Source: a bacterium (GTDB lineage: Bacteria > Planctomycetota > Planctomycetia > Pirellulales > Pirellulaceae). Taken from it: a DNA stretch of 64,000 bases. This document shows, one piece after another, positions 1 to 9,325 of this stretch (its first letter is position 1; every line of letters begins with the position of its first letter). The translations under genes and the position numbers were made by a program. The notes beneath the pieces were generated by a model that was given only the letters and a program-made list of their open reading frames with translations, was not told the origin of the DNA and ran no database searches. The DNA is taken from the NCBI GenBank assembly GCA_016124445.1, contig WGNR01000001.1:372001-436000 (forward strand). Direction: 5' to 3'.

Positions 1-3000
1 TCGATAACCAACCGAATTGCGAACGCGTTTGGCAAAGTCATTCGATCCGTTGTTGACGTCGGTCACATACTCTTCCGTAGCGGTGGAGCTTTGGCTGGCC
101 GTATTCAGCTTCGAGGCAATCATGTCACGAGTCAGCGCGGCCTGAGTTTCGACCGCAACTTGAAGTTGCTGTTCGCTCAAGGTTTCAGTTCGACGTCCTT
201 GAGGGACGTTGAAGGTGACGAACGCGCCGTCCTTGCCGATATCAAGCTGCTGTCGTTCGTGATGCTGGTTCTCGGTTCCGTAGTTTGTGAAGACATCGAC
301 GGTAATCTTGCCGGCGGTCACTTCACCCCAAACCTTACGAACAAGCATTTTGTAGTCACCCTTGAAGCCCTTCGGCACAACGTAAACTTCAAAGGCACCA
401 TCCGAACCGGCGTCAGCGAGCGACGATGCGGCATCGCCGAGGAACACGCCGCCGGAGATCGTACGTGGATTGTGCTGCGAGCAAACGCTGCCGGAAGGTT
501 CTTCCACAACCAGGTCGAGATCGGACTGGCCTGACCAGGTCACTTTGACGATCGCGTCGCGAACCAGGGCTTCGCGAATCTGCTCATTGAAAGCCTTGGC
601 ATCGTCGGTTCGATTTTCCGCGATCAGCCGATTCAATTCTGCTTTGGCAGTATTGAATGCTTCGCTACGAATATCGAGCCGATCCTTGGGCCATTCCTGC
701 GACAAAATACCGACGCATGCCCAACGGATCGCCTTTTCATCTTCCAGACGCTTAGCAACTGACAGCCCCAAAGCGTAAGGTTCTGGCCGTAGCGGTTCCA
801 TCTGAGCGACGTCCTGGTAGAGCTTCAGGGCCCGCTGATCCAACTGCATACGAGCCATCAGCGAGGCGACCACCAACATATGATTGGGGCCGGTCGTGAA
901 ATCGACTGCACTCATCAAGGAACGCTCAATGTCTTGCTGAGGAGCATGATCGAGTTCCAAGGCAAGGGCCATGGCTTCGTACATCCATGGCTGAAGCTGT
1001 CCGTGTCGCAAGGCGATTTGGATCACACCGGTCACATCGCTGTAACGGCGAGCAGCCATCGAACGGCGAACTTCGCGTCGAATAGCGATCTGCGGGATTT
1101 CAGCGTTGGAATCAAAAGCACGTTCCCAGGCCTGTAGGCGAGTTTCGCCTTCTTTGACTTGCAGCACAAAAGGGGCGTTGGTCTCTTGCGCCGGATCAGC
1201 TTCTTCGGCAGGAACTTCTGCTTGAGCCGGCTGGACGTCTTCGATCTTGGCAACAGCTTTCTCATCCGGCACGGCAAACATACCGCCACCCATGCCGCCG
1301 CCCATCATGCCGCCGCCCATGCCGCCCATGCCACCCATGCCGCCGCCCATACCACCGCGGCCCATCATACCGCCGCCGCCCATGGTACCCATTCGAGCCG
1401 AAACTGGCAGAACGAGGTCGGCAACCGGGTAAACCTTCGTGATCAGTTCGTTCTCAGCTTCACCTGGGGTGGTGATCATCAAAACTTCATTGGCAACGAT
1501 GTAGGTCAGATCGAGTTCCTTCAGCAACAGGCGAAGGGCCGAACGCAACGAAATACCTTCGATGTTGCGGGTCACAGGAGTATCTGGTCGCAGACCGATT
1601 TGCTCCAAGGCCCGGTTATCGATTTGGATTTCGATACCATGCAGCTGCTTGAGGTAGCCAATCACTTCTTCTAGCGGAGCGTCGATGAATTGAATCTTCG
1701 TTTCCGATTCCAACTGCTGGAAGATTTTCTGCTCGGCTTTGCCCGTCGATGCCAGGTCAACCGAACCATACTTTTCCTTGCGGTAGTAGATCTCTTCCCA
1801 GAATTCGGCCGAAGGATAAACGATCGGGGGTTCGTCGGGGAACGCCACGTGAGCCTTCTCGACTTCGTACAGCGTGTCGATCATTCGCTGATAGCGAAGT
1901 TCTCGGAGAGCCGTGATCGAGCGGTAATTGCCAACCACTTCCGAAATGTCGACACCGGCAACGGCAGCCTGGTTGTACGGGTTCATGGCCCGAACTTCCT
2001 GGGAGCTCACCAAAGCTTCGGTGTACTTGCCTTCATCCATCAAGGCCTCGAACATTTCCATAATCACGCGAGCTCGCTCTTCATCACGAACCAGTTGCTC
2101 CGTGAGAACCTGGCGTTCCTGGGCGATCGCATCACGTTCGGCCTGAGCGGTTCGGCGTGCTTCCACTTCTTCCGAACGTCCCGATGCTTCGCGAATCGCC
2201 ACGACGATTTGATTTCGCAGGCGAGCACGAACGTCTGGCGTCAGGTCAGGGCTACGTTCGACATTGTCCAAGAGCAGTTTCAAACCATCGCGGGCCTGCT
2301 GAGGATCGGTCCCCATCTGCTCGCGAGCTTTCGACAACGCGTTGTGAACGTCAGTCTGGATAATCTGCGAATTGATTTTTTGATTTCGTTCGACGTCGTT
2401 GAGGAACTGTGCGTCCCCCTCCGGCCCGAGAGTCAACGAAGACGAAGCGTCGTCCGAACCTTCGTTCTGGAATGCCACGAAATGAACTGGGATAGGTCGC
2501 TGACGATAGGCTCCCTTATTCGCAGCAGGTTTGGCAGTCGGCTTAGGAGCCGGCTTTGACATCGTCTGCATCTTCTCGGCGGCAGCCTTCGAGACCGCCA
2601 ACGCACGTTCATGTTTGGGGTCGATCTTCAGGGCAGCATCAGCCAGGCGAGCAGCACCTTCGACATCGCCAGACGCAAGTGCCTGAGTGGCCAGGCGGGC
2701 GTATTCTTCCGAAGAAGCCATGATCACCCGTGCCGTTTCACGCAAACCGTCCGAGCCGACGGTTGGCATGGTCAGACCTTTGTCCTTGCGGACCATTTCC
2801 AGCAACTGCGGCAGGTAAGCGTGGTCGTCGCTGGTTGCTTCCGGCTTGGCGGTCCAGGTGTGGTCGAACCCACCACTTCCTTTGACACTAACCGAAATCG
2901 GCGAGTCGTCGGCGAGCACACCAACGATGATGCTGTCGCGATCAGCACGAAGCGGTGGAAACTGCTTCGGATAAACTTCTTCCACGTTGGACGAGTACTT

Positions 3001-3747
3001 GAACGAAGCAGGCCAGACAACCGGAGTCGTCGCAACCGCTGCCAGTTGCACCCCAGCTTGAACGCCGGTCAACTGTCGCCCATCCAGCAGCAGCATGCCG
3101 CCGGTGTGATTGGCCAGGACCGCAAGGTTTTCGATGTCACGTTCCGGTCCAATTGCCATCGAAGTGAATGTAATGCGTCCTTTGATCAGTTTGGTAACAA
3201 CTTCTTCCAGTTCTTCAGGCGAAAGGAAGTTGGCTCGGCTACAGCCATCGCCGATGTACACGATCGAGCGGGTCAGGTTGCCATCTTTGCCGAAAGCAGC
3301 CGCGGCATCGTCAATCAACGAAGCCATGTCCGTGGCCCCTAGCGGAGCACGTTGGTCGAGCTTGGCCAGTGCGGCATCGATCTCGCTACCTTGCGGTGCG
3401 ACAAAACCATTGGTCATCGGCACGGCCATCAGATCGCCAGCGAACAACTGCACGCGGCAATCGCTTGGCAACGCGGCGAACATCGCTTTGGCGCTCTCCA
3501 GCGAATCCTTGCGGTAAGGACCTGCCTGGCTGGCGGAAGTATCGACCACCACCACAACTTCAGACGGCCGCGTCTCAGGCTTCTCGGCCAGATTAACGCT
3601 CATGGCAAAGTAGCGGGGACCTGCAGCCTTCTGATAGGTTGTGACGCGCGTCGCACCCTCTGCAAACGCAGGAGCCGCTACTAAAACGGCTAGCCCGATT
3701 GCCAAAAATGCCGAGAGACACCGCTCGAAGTGCTCACGCTTAGGCAT
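1..3747 (-). CDS. Exported vWA-domain protein with STN-like, Gly/Met-rich and DUF2135-like regions (3' end outside window)
   Basis: The frame is open from an ATG at 3747 to the window edge (1249 codons, no stop), so the C-terminus is missing. A signal peptide of about 25 residues ends in APAFA. A vWA domain follows at about residues 55-240 with the metal-site motif DTSAS. The middle is helical and charged, with TPR-like stretches. At about 680-775 there is an STN-like segment (short secretin/TonB N-terminal fold; note APLEEVIGYL). Residues 786-823 form a Gly/Met-rich tract. At about 1065-1185 lies a DUF2135-like beta domain (note TWSGQSDLDLVVEEP). Large multidomain vWA proteins of this kind are common in planctomycetes. 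A cell-surface or periplasmic protein-binding role is inferred; no enzyme motif is seen. Confidence 0.85.
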   Translation of the reverse strand, partial: MPKREHFERCLSAFLAIGLAVLVAAPAFAEGATRVTTYQKAAGPRYFAMSVNLAEKPETRPSEVVVVVDTSASQAGPYRKDSLESAKAMFAALPSDCRVQLFAGDLMAVPMTNGFVAPQGSEIDAALAKLDQRAPLGATDMASLIDDAAAAFGKDGNLTRSIVYIGDGCSRANFLSPEELEEVVTKLIKGRITFTSMAIGPERDIENLAVLANHTGGMLLLDGRQLTGVQAGVQLAAVATTPVVWPASFKYSSNVEEVYPKQFPPLRADRDSIIVGVLADDSPISVSVKGSGGFDHTWTAKPEATSDDHAYLPQLLEMVRKDKGLTMPTVGSDGLRETARVIMASSEEYARLATQALASGDVEGAARLADAALKIDPKHERALAVSKAAAEKMQTMSKPAPKPTAKPAANKGAYRQRPIPVHFVAFQNEGSDDASSSLTLGPEGDAQFLNDVERNQKINSQIIQTDVHNALSKAREQMGTDPQQARDGLKLLLDNVERSPDLTPDVRARLRNQIVVAIREASGRSEEVEARRTAQAERDAIAQERQVLTEQLVRDEERARVIMEMFEALMDEGKYTEALVSSQEVRAMNPYNQAAVAGVDISEVVGNYRSITALRELRYQRMIDTLYEVEKAHVAFPDEPPIVYPSAEFWEEIYYRKEKYGSVDLASTGKAEQKIFQQLESETKIQFIDAPLEEVIGYLKQLHGIEIQIDNRALEQIGLRPDTPVTRNIEGISLRSALRLLLKELDLTYIVANEVLMITTPGEAENELITKVYPVADLVLPVSARMGTMGGGGMMGRGGMGGGMGGMGGMGGGMMGGGMGGGMFAVPDEKAVAKIEDVQPAQAEVPAEEADPAQETNAPFVLQVKEGETRLQAWERAFDSNAEIPQIAIRREVRRSMAARRYSDVTGVIQIALRHGQLQPWMYEAMALALELDHAPQQDIERSLMSAVDFTTGPNHMLVVASLMARMQLDQRALKLYQDVAQMEPLRPEPYALGLSVAKRLEDEKAIRWACVGILSQEWPKDRLDIRSEAFNTAKAELNRLIAENRTDDAKAFNEQIREALVRDAIVKVTWSGQSDLDLVVEEPSGSVCSQHNPRTISGGVFLGDAASSLADAGSDGAFEVYVVPKGFKGDYKMLVRKVWGEVTAGKITVDVFTNYGTENQHHERQQLDIGKDGAFVTFNVPQGRRTETLSEQQLQVAVETQAALTRDMIASKLNTASQSSTATEEYVTDVNNGSNDFAKRVRNSVGYR
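1278..1395 (-). repeat. Gly/Met-rich low-complexity coding tract
   Basis: On the + strand this stretch is a degenerate array of CCGCC and CAT units. On the minus strand it encodes about 36 residues of GGM/GGGM type inside the large vWA protein. It is irregular and in frame with the gene, so it is a low-complexity peptide linker and not a structural DNA repeat or CRISPR. Confidence 0.85.
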
Positions 3748-4139
3748 AGTCGAAACTCCAAAATAGAATCTGTGAGAAGTGTTGTTCGATGCGACTCTGT
3801 TCCGAATTAGCCGCAGAATTTAGCCGGAAATCCGAACGCAATCGTTCGAAATGGAACAATCCATATTGGGATTGGAAAATCCGCGCAGGGATTGCGGCTC
3901 AGTGTGAACCCCAATTCTATTTCCCTACTACAAATACTGCCACCAAAAAACCATGAAACCACCTAAGTTTAGCTGGATTAACATTTTGAGAAAATAGGTG
4001 AGACAGGTCGTGCCTGTGGATATCCCCTGATTGGGGACATCCTCTCGGTTTAATCGGTGCGGGCGGTATATCACGTCCAGAGGGATAGGTGAGCTTCACA
4101 CCCGGAAAACAAGGTTCCAATCCATTTTTGAGACACGGA
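3748..4139. other. Intergenic region, 392 bases
   Basis: This lies between two minus-strand genes. It must hold the leader and probably the promoter of the giant vWA gene and the 3' end of the upstream secreted-protein gene. Reading frames here lack a plausible ribosome-binding site or recognisable product. No clear terminator hairpin was found. Confidence 0.5.
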
Positions 4140-5036
4140 TTAGAGTCGCAGCAGGTCACGCAGTTGCGATACGCGATGGGCCGGAAGCAGCTCGGAACGT
4201 CGGAGATTGGCGACTGCAGCAGGCTGGGTAATCGACTTCCAACCCTGCTGAAGCTGCGAAAAGATCGCCACGACATCAATATCGCCGGCAGCGATCGCTC
4301 TAACTCCTTGCTGCACAGCAATTTCTACCGATTCCGGAGCCACCCGGGTTTCTTCCTCTTCGGCCAGCATGATCGGGTCGAGGCTCCGCGGCATGACATC
4401 ACTATTTTCATAGACATAAACCACCGACAAATCGTCCGTTACGAAGACAAACCAGTCGTAGATCTCCGGCTCGAAGTAGTGGTTGTATTCGGCATAACCA
4501 TACGGATCGAGGTCGAATCGGGTTTCTTCGAGGGCGATCAGCGTCATAACCTCCTCGCCTGTATTTACTTGCGGCAAATCATCGAGTGAGATCTCAGCCC
4601 TCTTCGCCTCAGAGGCAGCGGGAAGTTCGGCAACAGTAAGTTGTTTGTTGGCATTGGCTTGCGCCGCGAATTCTGCCTTGATAATCGAACGGAGGTGGGC
4701 CTGGATCGTAGCACCTGGGTCTGAATAAATTGGACTGGCCAGCAACGATTCCCACTGCGAAATCATCTTAACTGCCGACTCCTTCTCAGCCACTGGCTGA
4801 GACACTTCGGCGAACGTATGATCCTCGGAATTGCTCCAGTCAATTGGTGGGTGCTCAATCGCTTCGGCAACGCGATATTCCGCTTCCAGATGCAGCAGGG
4901 GGTTGAGCTGAACGCTGGCAAGCGTATCAGCACATGGGCATTCGATTTCCGACGACCAGCCAAAGCTGGTTGTTTTGCTGGCTCCCAAGGCAATCAGTGC
5001 AACGACGATCGGAATGAAAAACTTGCGGCGAGTCAT
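4140..5036 (-). CDS. Secreted hypothetical protein
   Basis: The 298-residue product starts MTRRKFFIPIVVALIALG, a typical signal peptide. An in-frame upstream ATG at 5063 is possible, but the ATG at 5036 has a strong GGGAGG Shine-Dalgarno about 10 bases before it and places the signal sequence at the N-terminus. The mature protein is acidic and rich in Ala/Glu, with no family or catalytic motif I can recognise. Two cysteines lie just after the signal peptide (ECPCAD). It is divergent from the SLC13-type permease and upstream of the giant vWA gene on the same strand, with a 392-base gap. Function unknown; export is the only supported inference. Confidence 0.7.
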   Translation of the reverse strand: MTRRKFFIPIVVALIALGASKTTSFGWSSEIECPCADTLASVQLNPLLHLEAEYRVAEAIEHPPIDWSNSEDHTFAEVSQPVAEKESAVKMISQWESLLASPIYSDPGATIQAHLRSIIKAEFAAQANANKQLTVAELPAASEAKRAEISLDDLPQVNTGEEVMTLIALEETRFDLDPYGYAEYNHYFEPEIYDWFVFVTDDLSVVYVYENSDVMPRSLDPIMLAEEEETRVAPESVEIAVQQGVRAIAAGDIDVVAIFSQLQQGWKSITQPAAVANLRRSELLPAHRVSQLRDLLRL

Positions 5037-5361
5037 GTCTCTGTTTCCTCCCAGAGGTATCAATGAGAACGCGATTACAACGATTGAGGCGTCCGTGCTT
5101 CGCGTTACTGGCGGGCAATTTAGATAGAATAGGGTATCGACGCATTTAAAATGAACCCATTAATTGGTCTGTGGAAGATAGGAAAAATGAATCGAGACGC
5201 TGCCGTCACATTCCGTACCTTTTTTCACAACGATCCCCTCTGCCAAATGGTCGACTAGGTTTAATAAGCCCACTTCCGACAGCAACAAACCTTTCGACAA
5301 TACAACTTCCCCACTTGTTTGGCTCAGCGCGTCTAGCTCGCTAGGAATTCGATCGATACAC
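5037..5361. other. Divergent intergenic region, 325 bases
   Basis: This separates the minus-strand secreted-protein gene from the plus-strand SLC13 permease and should hold both promoters. No convincing -35/-10 pair was found. A 23-codon frame at 5187-5258 (+) is preceded by AGGAAAA and might be a leader peptide, but it has no coding signature beyond the start region. Confidence 0.45.
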
Positions 5362-7296
5362 ATGGACTTTTTGCACGCCGCCCATCCTTGGATTGCCATC
5401 GGCACGACGGTCGCTGTCTTCCTGGCCATCCAATTTGCGCGCCGCGTGCCGGTTGACTTGATCTTTCTGCTGGGACTTTGCTTTGTCACGTTGACCGGCG
5501 TGATTTCGCCCAAGATCGCCATTGGCGGGTTTGCCAGCCAGGCTGTCATCGCGATCAGTGCGTTGCTGGTGGTCTCGGCCGGCCTTCGCAAGACAGGCGT
5601 GCTCGATTGGATCGGCCAGAAGATCCTCGGCAACGCCACCGACGAGCGATCGGCGCTCGTTCGCCTGACCGGCCCCATCATCGTTTCGACCGCGTTCATT
5701 CTGAACACCGCGCTGGTCGCCATGATGATGCCGGTGATCATCGACTGGTGCCGACAACGCAATCTCTCCCCTTCCAAGCTTCTGCTGCCACTCAGCTACC
5801 TGACGATTCTGGGAGGCGTCTGCACGTTGATCGGTACCAGCACGACCTTGGTGGTCAACGAAACATTACGCGACAGCGTGATGGTTCTGGAGAGCGAGAT
5901 CGAAGACATCCAGCAACAGTTGCTGACTGCGCCCCCTGAAAAGAAGCCTGAGCTCGAACTGCAACTGACAAAGCGTCAACGCATCTTACCGAACGTCCAA
6001 CCGATGGGATTCTTCGAGATCAGTTGGATTGGCATTCCGTGCGCCTTGATTGGCTCGATTTACATGCTGCTGCTGGGGCAAAAGTTTCTGCCAGGCAAGC
6101 AAGACATCATCGAACAGCTTGGCAACCAACAGCGTGAATACCTGGTCGAAATGCTGGTGCAGCCTGATTGTCCGATGATTGACAAAACGGTCGAAGCGGC
6201 CGGCCTTCGTAACTTGCATGGCCTGTTCCTGATCGAAATTGATCGCGATGGCGATATCATCACGCCGGTAACGCCGCGCGACTTTGTCCGTGCTGGCGAT
6301 CGACTAGTGTTTACCGGGCTGGTCAACACGATTGTCGATCTCGAGAAAATTCCAGGCCTGATTCCGGCGGCCGATCGGACGTACGAGTTTCATCCTCATT
6401 CGCGCGTCCAGCGTCACCTGACCGAAGTGGTGCTTTCCCCATCCTCGCCCTTGATCGGCACCACTGTTCGCAAGGCAAACTTCCGCCAACTGTACAACGC
6501 GGCGGTGGTGGCTGTTCATCGCAATGGTCAGCGATTGCCGAACAAGATCGGTAACATAGTCCTGGAGGTAGGCGACACGTTGCTGTTGCAAACCCGCAGC
6601 GATTTCATCTCGCAGCATCGCAACAACCGTGACTTTTACCTCGTTAGCAGTGTCGACGACGCCGAGCCGCGGCGGCATGATCGGGCGCTGCTGTCGGGCA
6701 GCCTGATGGTGATTCTGATCGGCTGGCTGAGTTTGACGTCATTCCTATCGGGCTTCGACCTGGTCCAAGGTTGGAGCAGTCCGGCCGTTGCCGCGCTGAC
6801 GGTTGCCGCGCTGATGATTTTGACGCAGTGCCTTTCGGCTTCTGAGGCTCGCGGGGCGCTTGATGTTCAAGTGATCGTTACGATTGCGGCAGCCCTTGGT
6901 CTGGGGAGTGCACTGTGGGAAAGCGGCGCGGCAAAAATGATTGCCGATTCGGTGATTTCGATCGTCGGAACCAACCCGTTCATCTTGTTGCTGGTGATCT
7001 ACCTGATGACGGCGGTTTTCACCGAAACCATCACCAATACGGCCGTTGCTGCCCTGCTGTTGCCGATCGCAATTGCCGTTGGCCAACAAGGTGACGTCAG
7101 CCCGCGTCCTTTCATTATGGCGATCGCCATTGGCGCCTCGATGGCCTTTCTCACTCCAATCGGCTACCAGACTAACCTGATGGTGATGGGACCTGGTGGC
7201 TACACGCCCCGCGATTACCTGAAGTCTGGTTTTCCCCTTGCCTTGCTGGTTGCCGTAACGGCCCTGATGCTGATTCCCCGGATTTGGGCATTCTAA
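5362..7296 (+). CDS. SLC13-family permease with two RCK_C (TrkA_C) domains
   Basis: This 644-residue inner-membrane protein has hydrophobic segments from residue 8 to about 190, a cytosolic insert at about 190-440, and a second membrane half from about 450 to the end. The insert holds two RCK_C-type ligand-binding domains, each ending in a V/LEVGDTLLLQT- or RAGDRLVFTG-like strand. This is the layout of DASS/SLC13-related transporters (sodium/dicarboxylate or sulfate type). The second half has an ETITNTAVAALLLPIA segment, typical of the family's SNT-like pore motif. Substrate cannot be told; sulfate or dicarboxylate is the family norm. It stands alone on its strand. Start ATG at 5362 has only a weak TAGGA upstream. 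Confidence 0.88.
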   Translation: MDFLHAAHPWIAIGTTVAVFLAIQFARRVPVDLIFLLGLCFVTLTGVISPKIAIGGFASQAVIAISALLVVSAGLRKTGVLDWIGQKILGNATDERSALVRLTGPIIVSTAFILNTALVAMMMPVIIDWCRQRNLSPSKLLLPLSYLTILGGVCTLIGTSTTLVVNETLRDSVMVLESEIEDIQQQLLTAPPEKKPELELQLTKRQRILPNVQPMGFFEISWIGIPCALIGSIYMLLLGQKFLPGKQDIIEQLGNQQREYLVEMLVQPDCPMIDKTVEAAGLRNLHGLFLIEIDRDGDIITPVTPRDFVRAGDRLVFTGLVNTIVDLEKIPGLIPAADRTYEFHPHSRVQRHLTEVVLSPSSPLIGTTVRKANFRQLYNAAVVAVHRNGQRLPNKIGNIVLEVGDTLLLQTRSDFISQHRNNRDFYLVSSVDDAEPRRHDRALLSGSLMVILIGWLSLTSFLSGFDLVQGWSSPAVAALTVAALMILTQCLSASEARGALDVQVIVTIAAALGLGSALWESGAAKMIADSVISIVGTNPFILLLVIYLMTAVFTETITNTAVAALLLPIAIAVGQQGDVSPRPFIMAIAIGASMAFLTPIGYQTNLMVMGPGGYTPRDYLKSGFPLALLVAVTALMLIPRIWAF

Positions 7297-7502
7297 CTGG
7301 CAACTTGCTGCAAGAATTTTACCGTTAAAACACAAAAAACCTTACACTTGCCCGATTCGCCAACGCTACTTAATCTGAGGGTGAATTCAGGCACCCTTCC
7401 TGCCGAACAGAGTTCACTATCCCAATCTCCCTGGGCCTTCTGTTCTTTTCCCTCCCAGCCAACGCATTCCTTCATCTTCCTGTTCTACCTGGAGTATTTC
7501 TC

Positions 7503-8594
7503 ATGCGCCTATCTACTGTCCCGCGCAACTACCGGGGATTCACCCTTGTTGAGTTGCTGGTCGTGATCGCGATTATTGGCGTTCTGATCGCGTTACTCTT
7601 ACCTGCCGTCCAACAGGCCCGCGAAGCGGCCCGACGGATGGACTGCTCAAACAAGCTGAAACAACTTGGCATCGCGCTGCACAATCACCACGATACCTAC
7701 CTCTATTTCCCCGCATTGCGAAACAACAATGGTGGAACTCGCACGACCAATCCGCAAGGAAACGAGGGGCGGAATAGCGGGATGATGTTCATCCTGCCAT
7801 TCATCGAACAGGGTCCGCTTTACGAGATTCTTTCCCAGCCGGGCACCTTCAGCGGGAATGCGGTTCTCGCTTACGGCCCCATCCGCGAAAAGTATTGGTA
7901 CACACCCTACGTCGCCAAGATCGACGCCTTTCTCTGCCCTTCAAATCCATCCAATCCAGCCCAGATCTGGGGCTATACATGGGGAGCACGAAGCTACGCG
8001 TGCAGCGTGGGCGATTCGATCGCGAACAACCACAACCTCGAAAACACGCGTGGGATCTTTGGCCGCGTCGATACCAACAAGCACTCGCAAATCACAATGG
8101 CTTCGATTACCGACGGTACCAGCAATACGGTCATGATGGCCGAACGCGCCTACGGTATCTCGGGCCAGACGCGCAGCATCTTTGGCTTCTTTGCCAACAA
8201 CGTGAGCGGACTAAACACCTCGCCAATTACCTGCTTGACCACTGCCAGCCAGGGGAAATACCAGTCTTCGCAATCGGTTCAGGAAAGCCGTGCCGCTGGC
8301 ATCCAGTGGTTTGATGGGTTCCCTGCGTTTACCGGCGTGACGACGGTCCTGCCACCGAACAGCCCTTCTTGCACCAACGACAATTGGGGAGACCAATGGG
8401 GTTTGTTCAGTGCCAGTAGCTACCACCCTGGCGGCGCGATGGTGCTGATGGGCGATGGTTCGGTCCACTTCATCTCAGAAACGATCGACACCGGCAATTT
8501 GACCGCCCAGGAATCGACCTCCGGTTTCAGTCCTTACGGAGTTTGGGGCGCCTTGGGATCGAAGTCAGGCGGCGAGACGGTCGCTTTGCCGTAG
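7503..8594 (+). CDS. DUF1559 prepilin-like protein
   Basis: The 363-residue protein begins with a type IV prepilin/pseudopilin cleavage site, [10 protein letters not shown] at residues 12-21, followed by a hydrophobic helix. This predicts cleavage by prepilin peptidase after Gly12 and methylation of Phe13. The rest is the DUF1559 (SBP_bac_10-like) body found in very many copies in planctomycetes. The C-terminal signature HPGG..MGDGSVHF (H-X9-DG) is at about residues 307-323. ATG at 7503 follows CTGGAGTATTTCTC, a good ribosome-binding site. The next gene, 43 bases downstream, is the lipoprotein usually found with it. The role of this family, surface or secretion pseudopili, is not established. 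Confidence 0.93.
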   Translation: MRLSTVPRNYRGFTLVELLVVIAIIGVLIALLLPAVQQAREAARRMDCSNKLKQLGIALHNHHDTYLYFPALRNNNGGTRTTNPQGNEGRNSGMMFILPFIEQGPLYEILSQPGTFSGNAVLAYGPIREKYWYTPYVAKIDAFLCPSNPSNPAQIWGYTWGARSYACSVGDSIANNHNLENTRGIFGRVDTNKHSQITMASITDGTSNTVMMAERAYGISGQTRSIFGFFANNVSGLNTSPITCLTTASQGKYQSSQSVQESRAAGIQWFDGFPAFTGVTTVLPPNSPSCTNDNWGDQWGLFSASSYHPGGAMVLMGDGSVHFISETIDTGNLTAQESTSGFSPYGVWGALGSKSGGETVALP

Positions 8595-8637
8595 TTCATT
8601 AACCTTCCTAGTTCTTGTTACCCCTGCCGGAGACATC

Positions 8638-9156
8638 ATGATGAACCCCACCAGATGTCCTTTCGGCGTCGCCTACGTTCTTTTCTTGGCGACGCTTGTT
8701 GGATGCACACAGAGTAATCTGCCGAAGACCATTCCTGTCAAAGGAAGAGTTTCGTACCAAGGCGCACCGGTCGAAGACGCGATGGTTATCTTCAGCCGCG
8801 GAACCAGCAACATGAACAACGGTGAAGTTGCCATCGGTCGAACCGATGCCGAAGGCAATTTCGAGTTGACCACGCATTTGAGTGGACAACTTGATGTCGG
8901 TGGCGTGATCCCAGGTAATTACAAGGTCACCATCTCGAAGAAGATCCCACCCAAGGGAATGACGATCGAGACCTACCAGGCCAAACTCGATGCCTTCAAC
9001 AAGGCGACTGAACAAGGACTTCCAGCTCCTCCTGGTAGTCAACCGCCACCGCTGATCGAGATGTTCCCAACCAAATACCGCTCGACAGCCAGCACGGAGC
9101 TTGAAGCGGAGGTGAGCGAGAGCGGAGATAGGGAATTCAAATTTGATTTGAATTGA
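8638..9156 (+). CDS. Carboxypeptidase-regulatory-like (transthyretin-fold) lipoprotein
   Basis: This 172-residue protein has a lipoprotein signal with lipobox LVGC at Cys23. A beta-sandwich domain begins PVKGRVSYQGAPVEDAMVIF, the fold of carboxypeptidase-regulatory/transthyretin-like domains of planctomycete lipoproteins. The segment GGVIPGNYKVTI is the usual second half. Two adjacent ATG codons (8638 and 8641) follow GGAGACATC; the first was chosen. It is co-oriented with, and 43 bases after, the DUF1559 gene. The pairing is repeated at 17929-19465. A binding or structural role at the outer face of a membrane is inferred; no catalytic residues are visible. Confidence 0.87.
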   Translation: MMNPTRCPFGVAYVLFLATLVGCTQSNLPKTIPVKGRVSYQGAPVEDAMVIFSRGTSNMNNGEVAIGRTDAEGNFELTTHLSGQLDVGGVIPGNYKVTISKKIPPKGMTIETYQAKLDAFNKATEQGLPAPPGSQPPPLIEMFPTKYRSTASTELEAEVSESGDREFKFDLN

Positions 9157-9325
9157 TCTATCAACGTCATCCAATCCGTCGGCCCGGCTAGAGACAGGCT
9201 CAAACCAGGAAGACACTCCCTGAAGGTGGTGCGAAGAACGAACGCAAAATTGGCCCTCAGAGCGGATTGTGGGATACAATAGGGACGCCCTGTCCAATTA
9301 GGTTCGCTGCCGCCGAAGTGAGTGC

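Noticed and set aside
1278..1395. CCGCC/CAT repeats as a CRISPR or tandem-repeat element
   Set aside because: The units are irregular, without spacers, and translate into an in-frame Gly/Met tract of the large gene.
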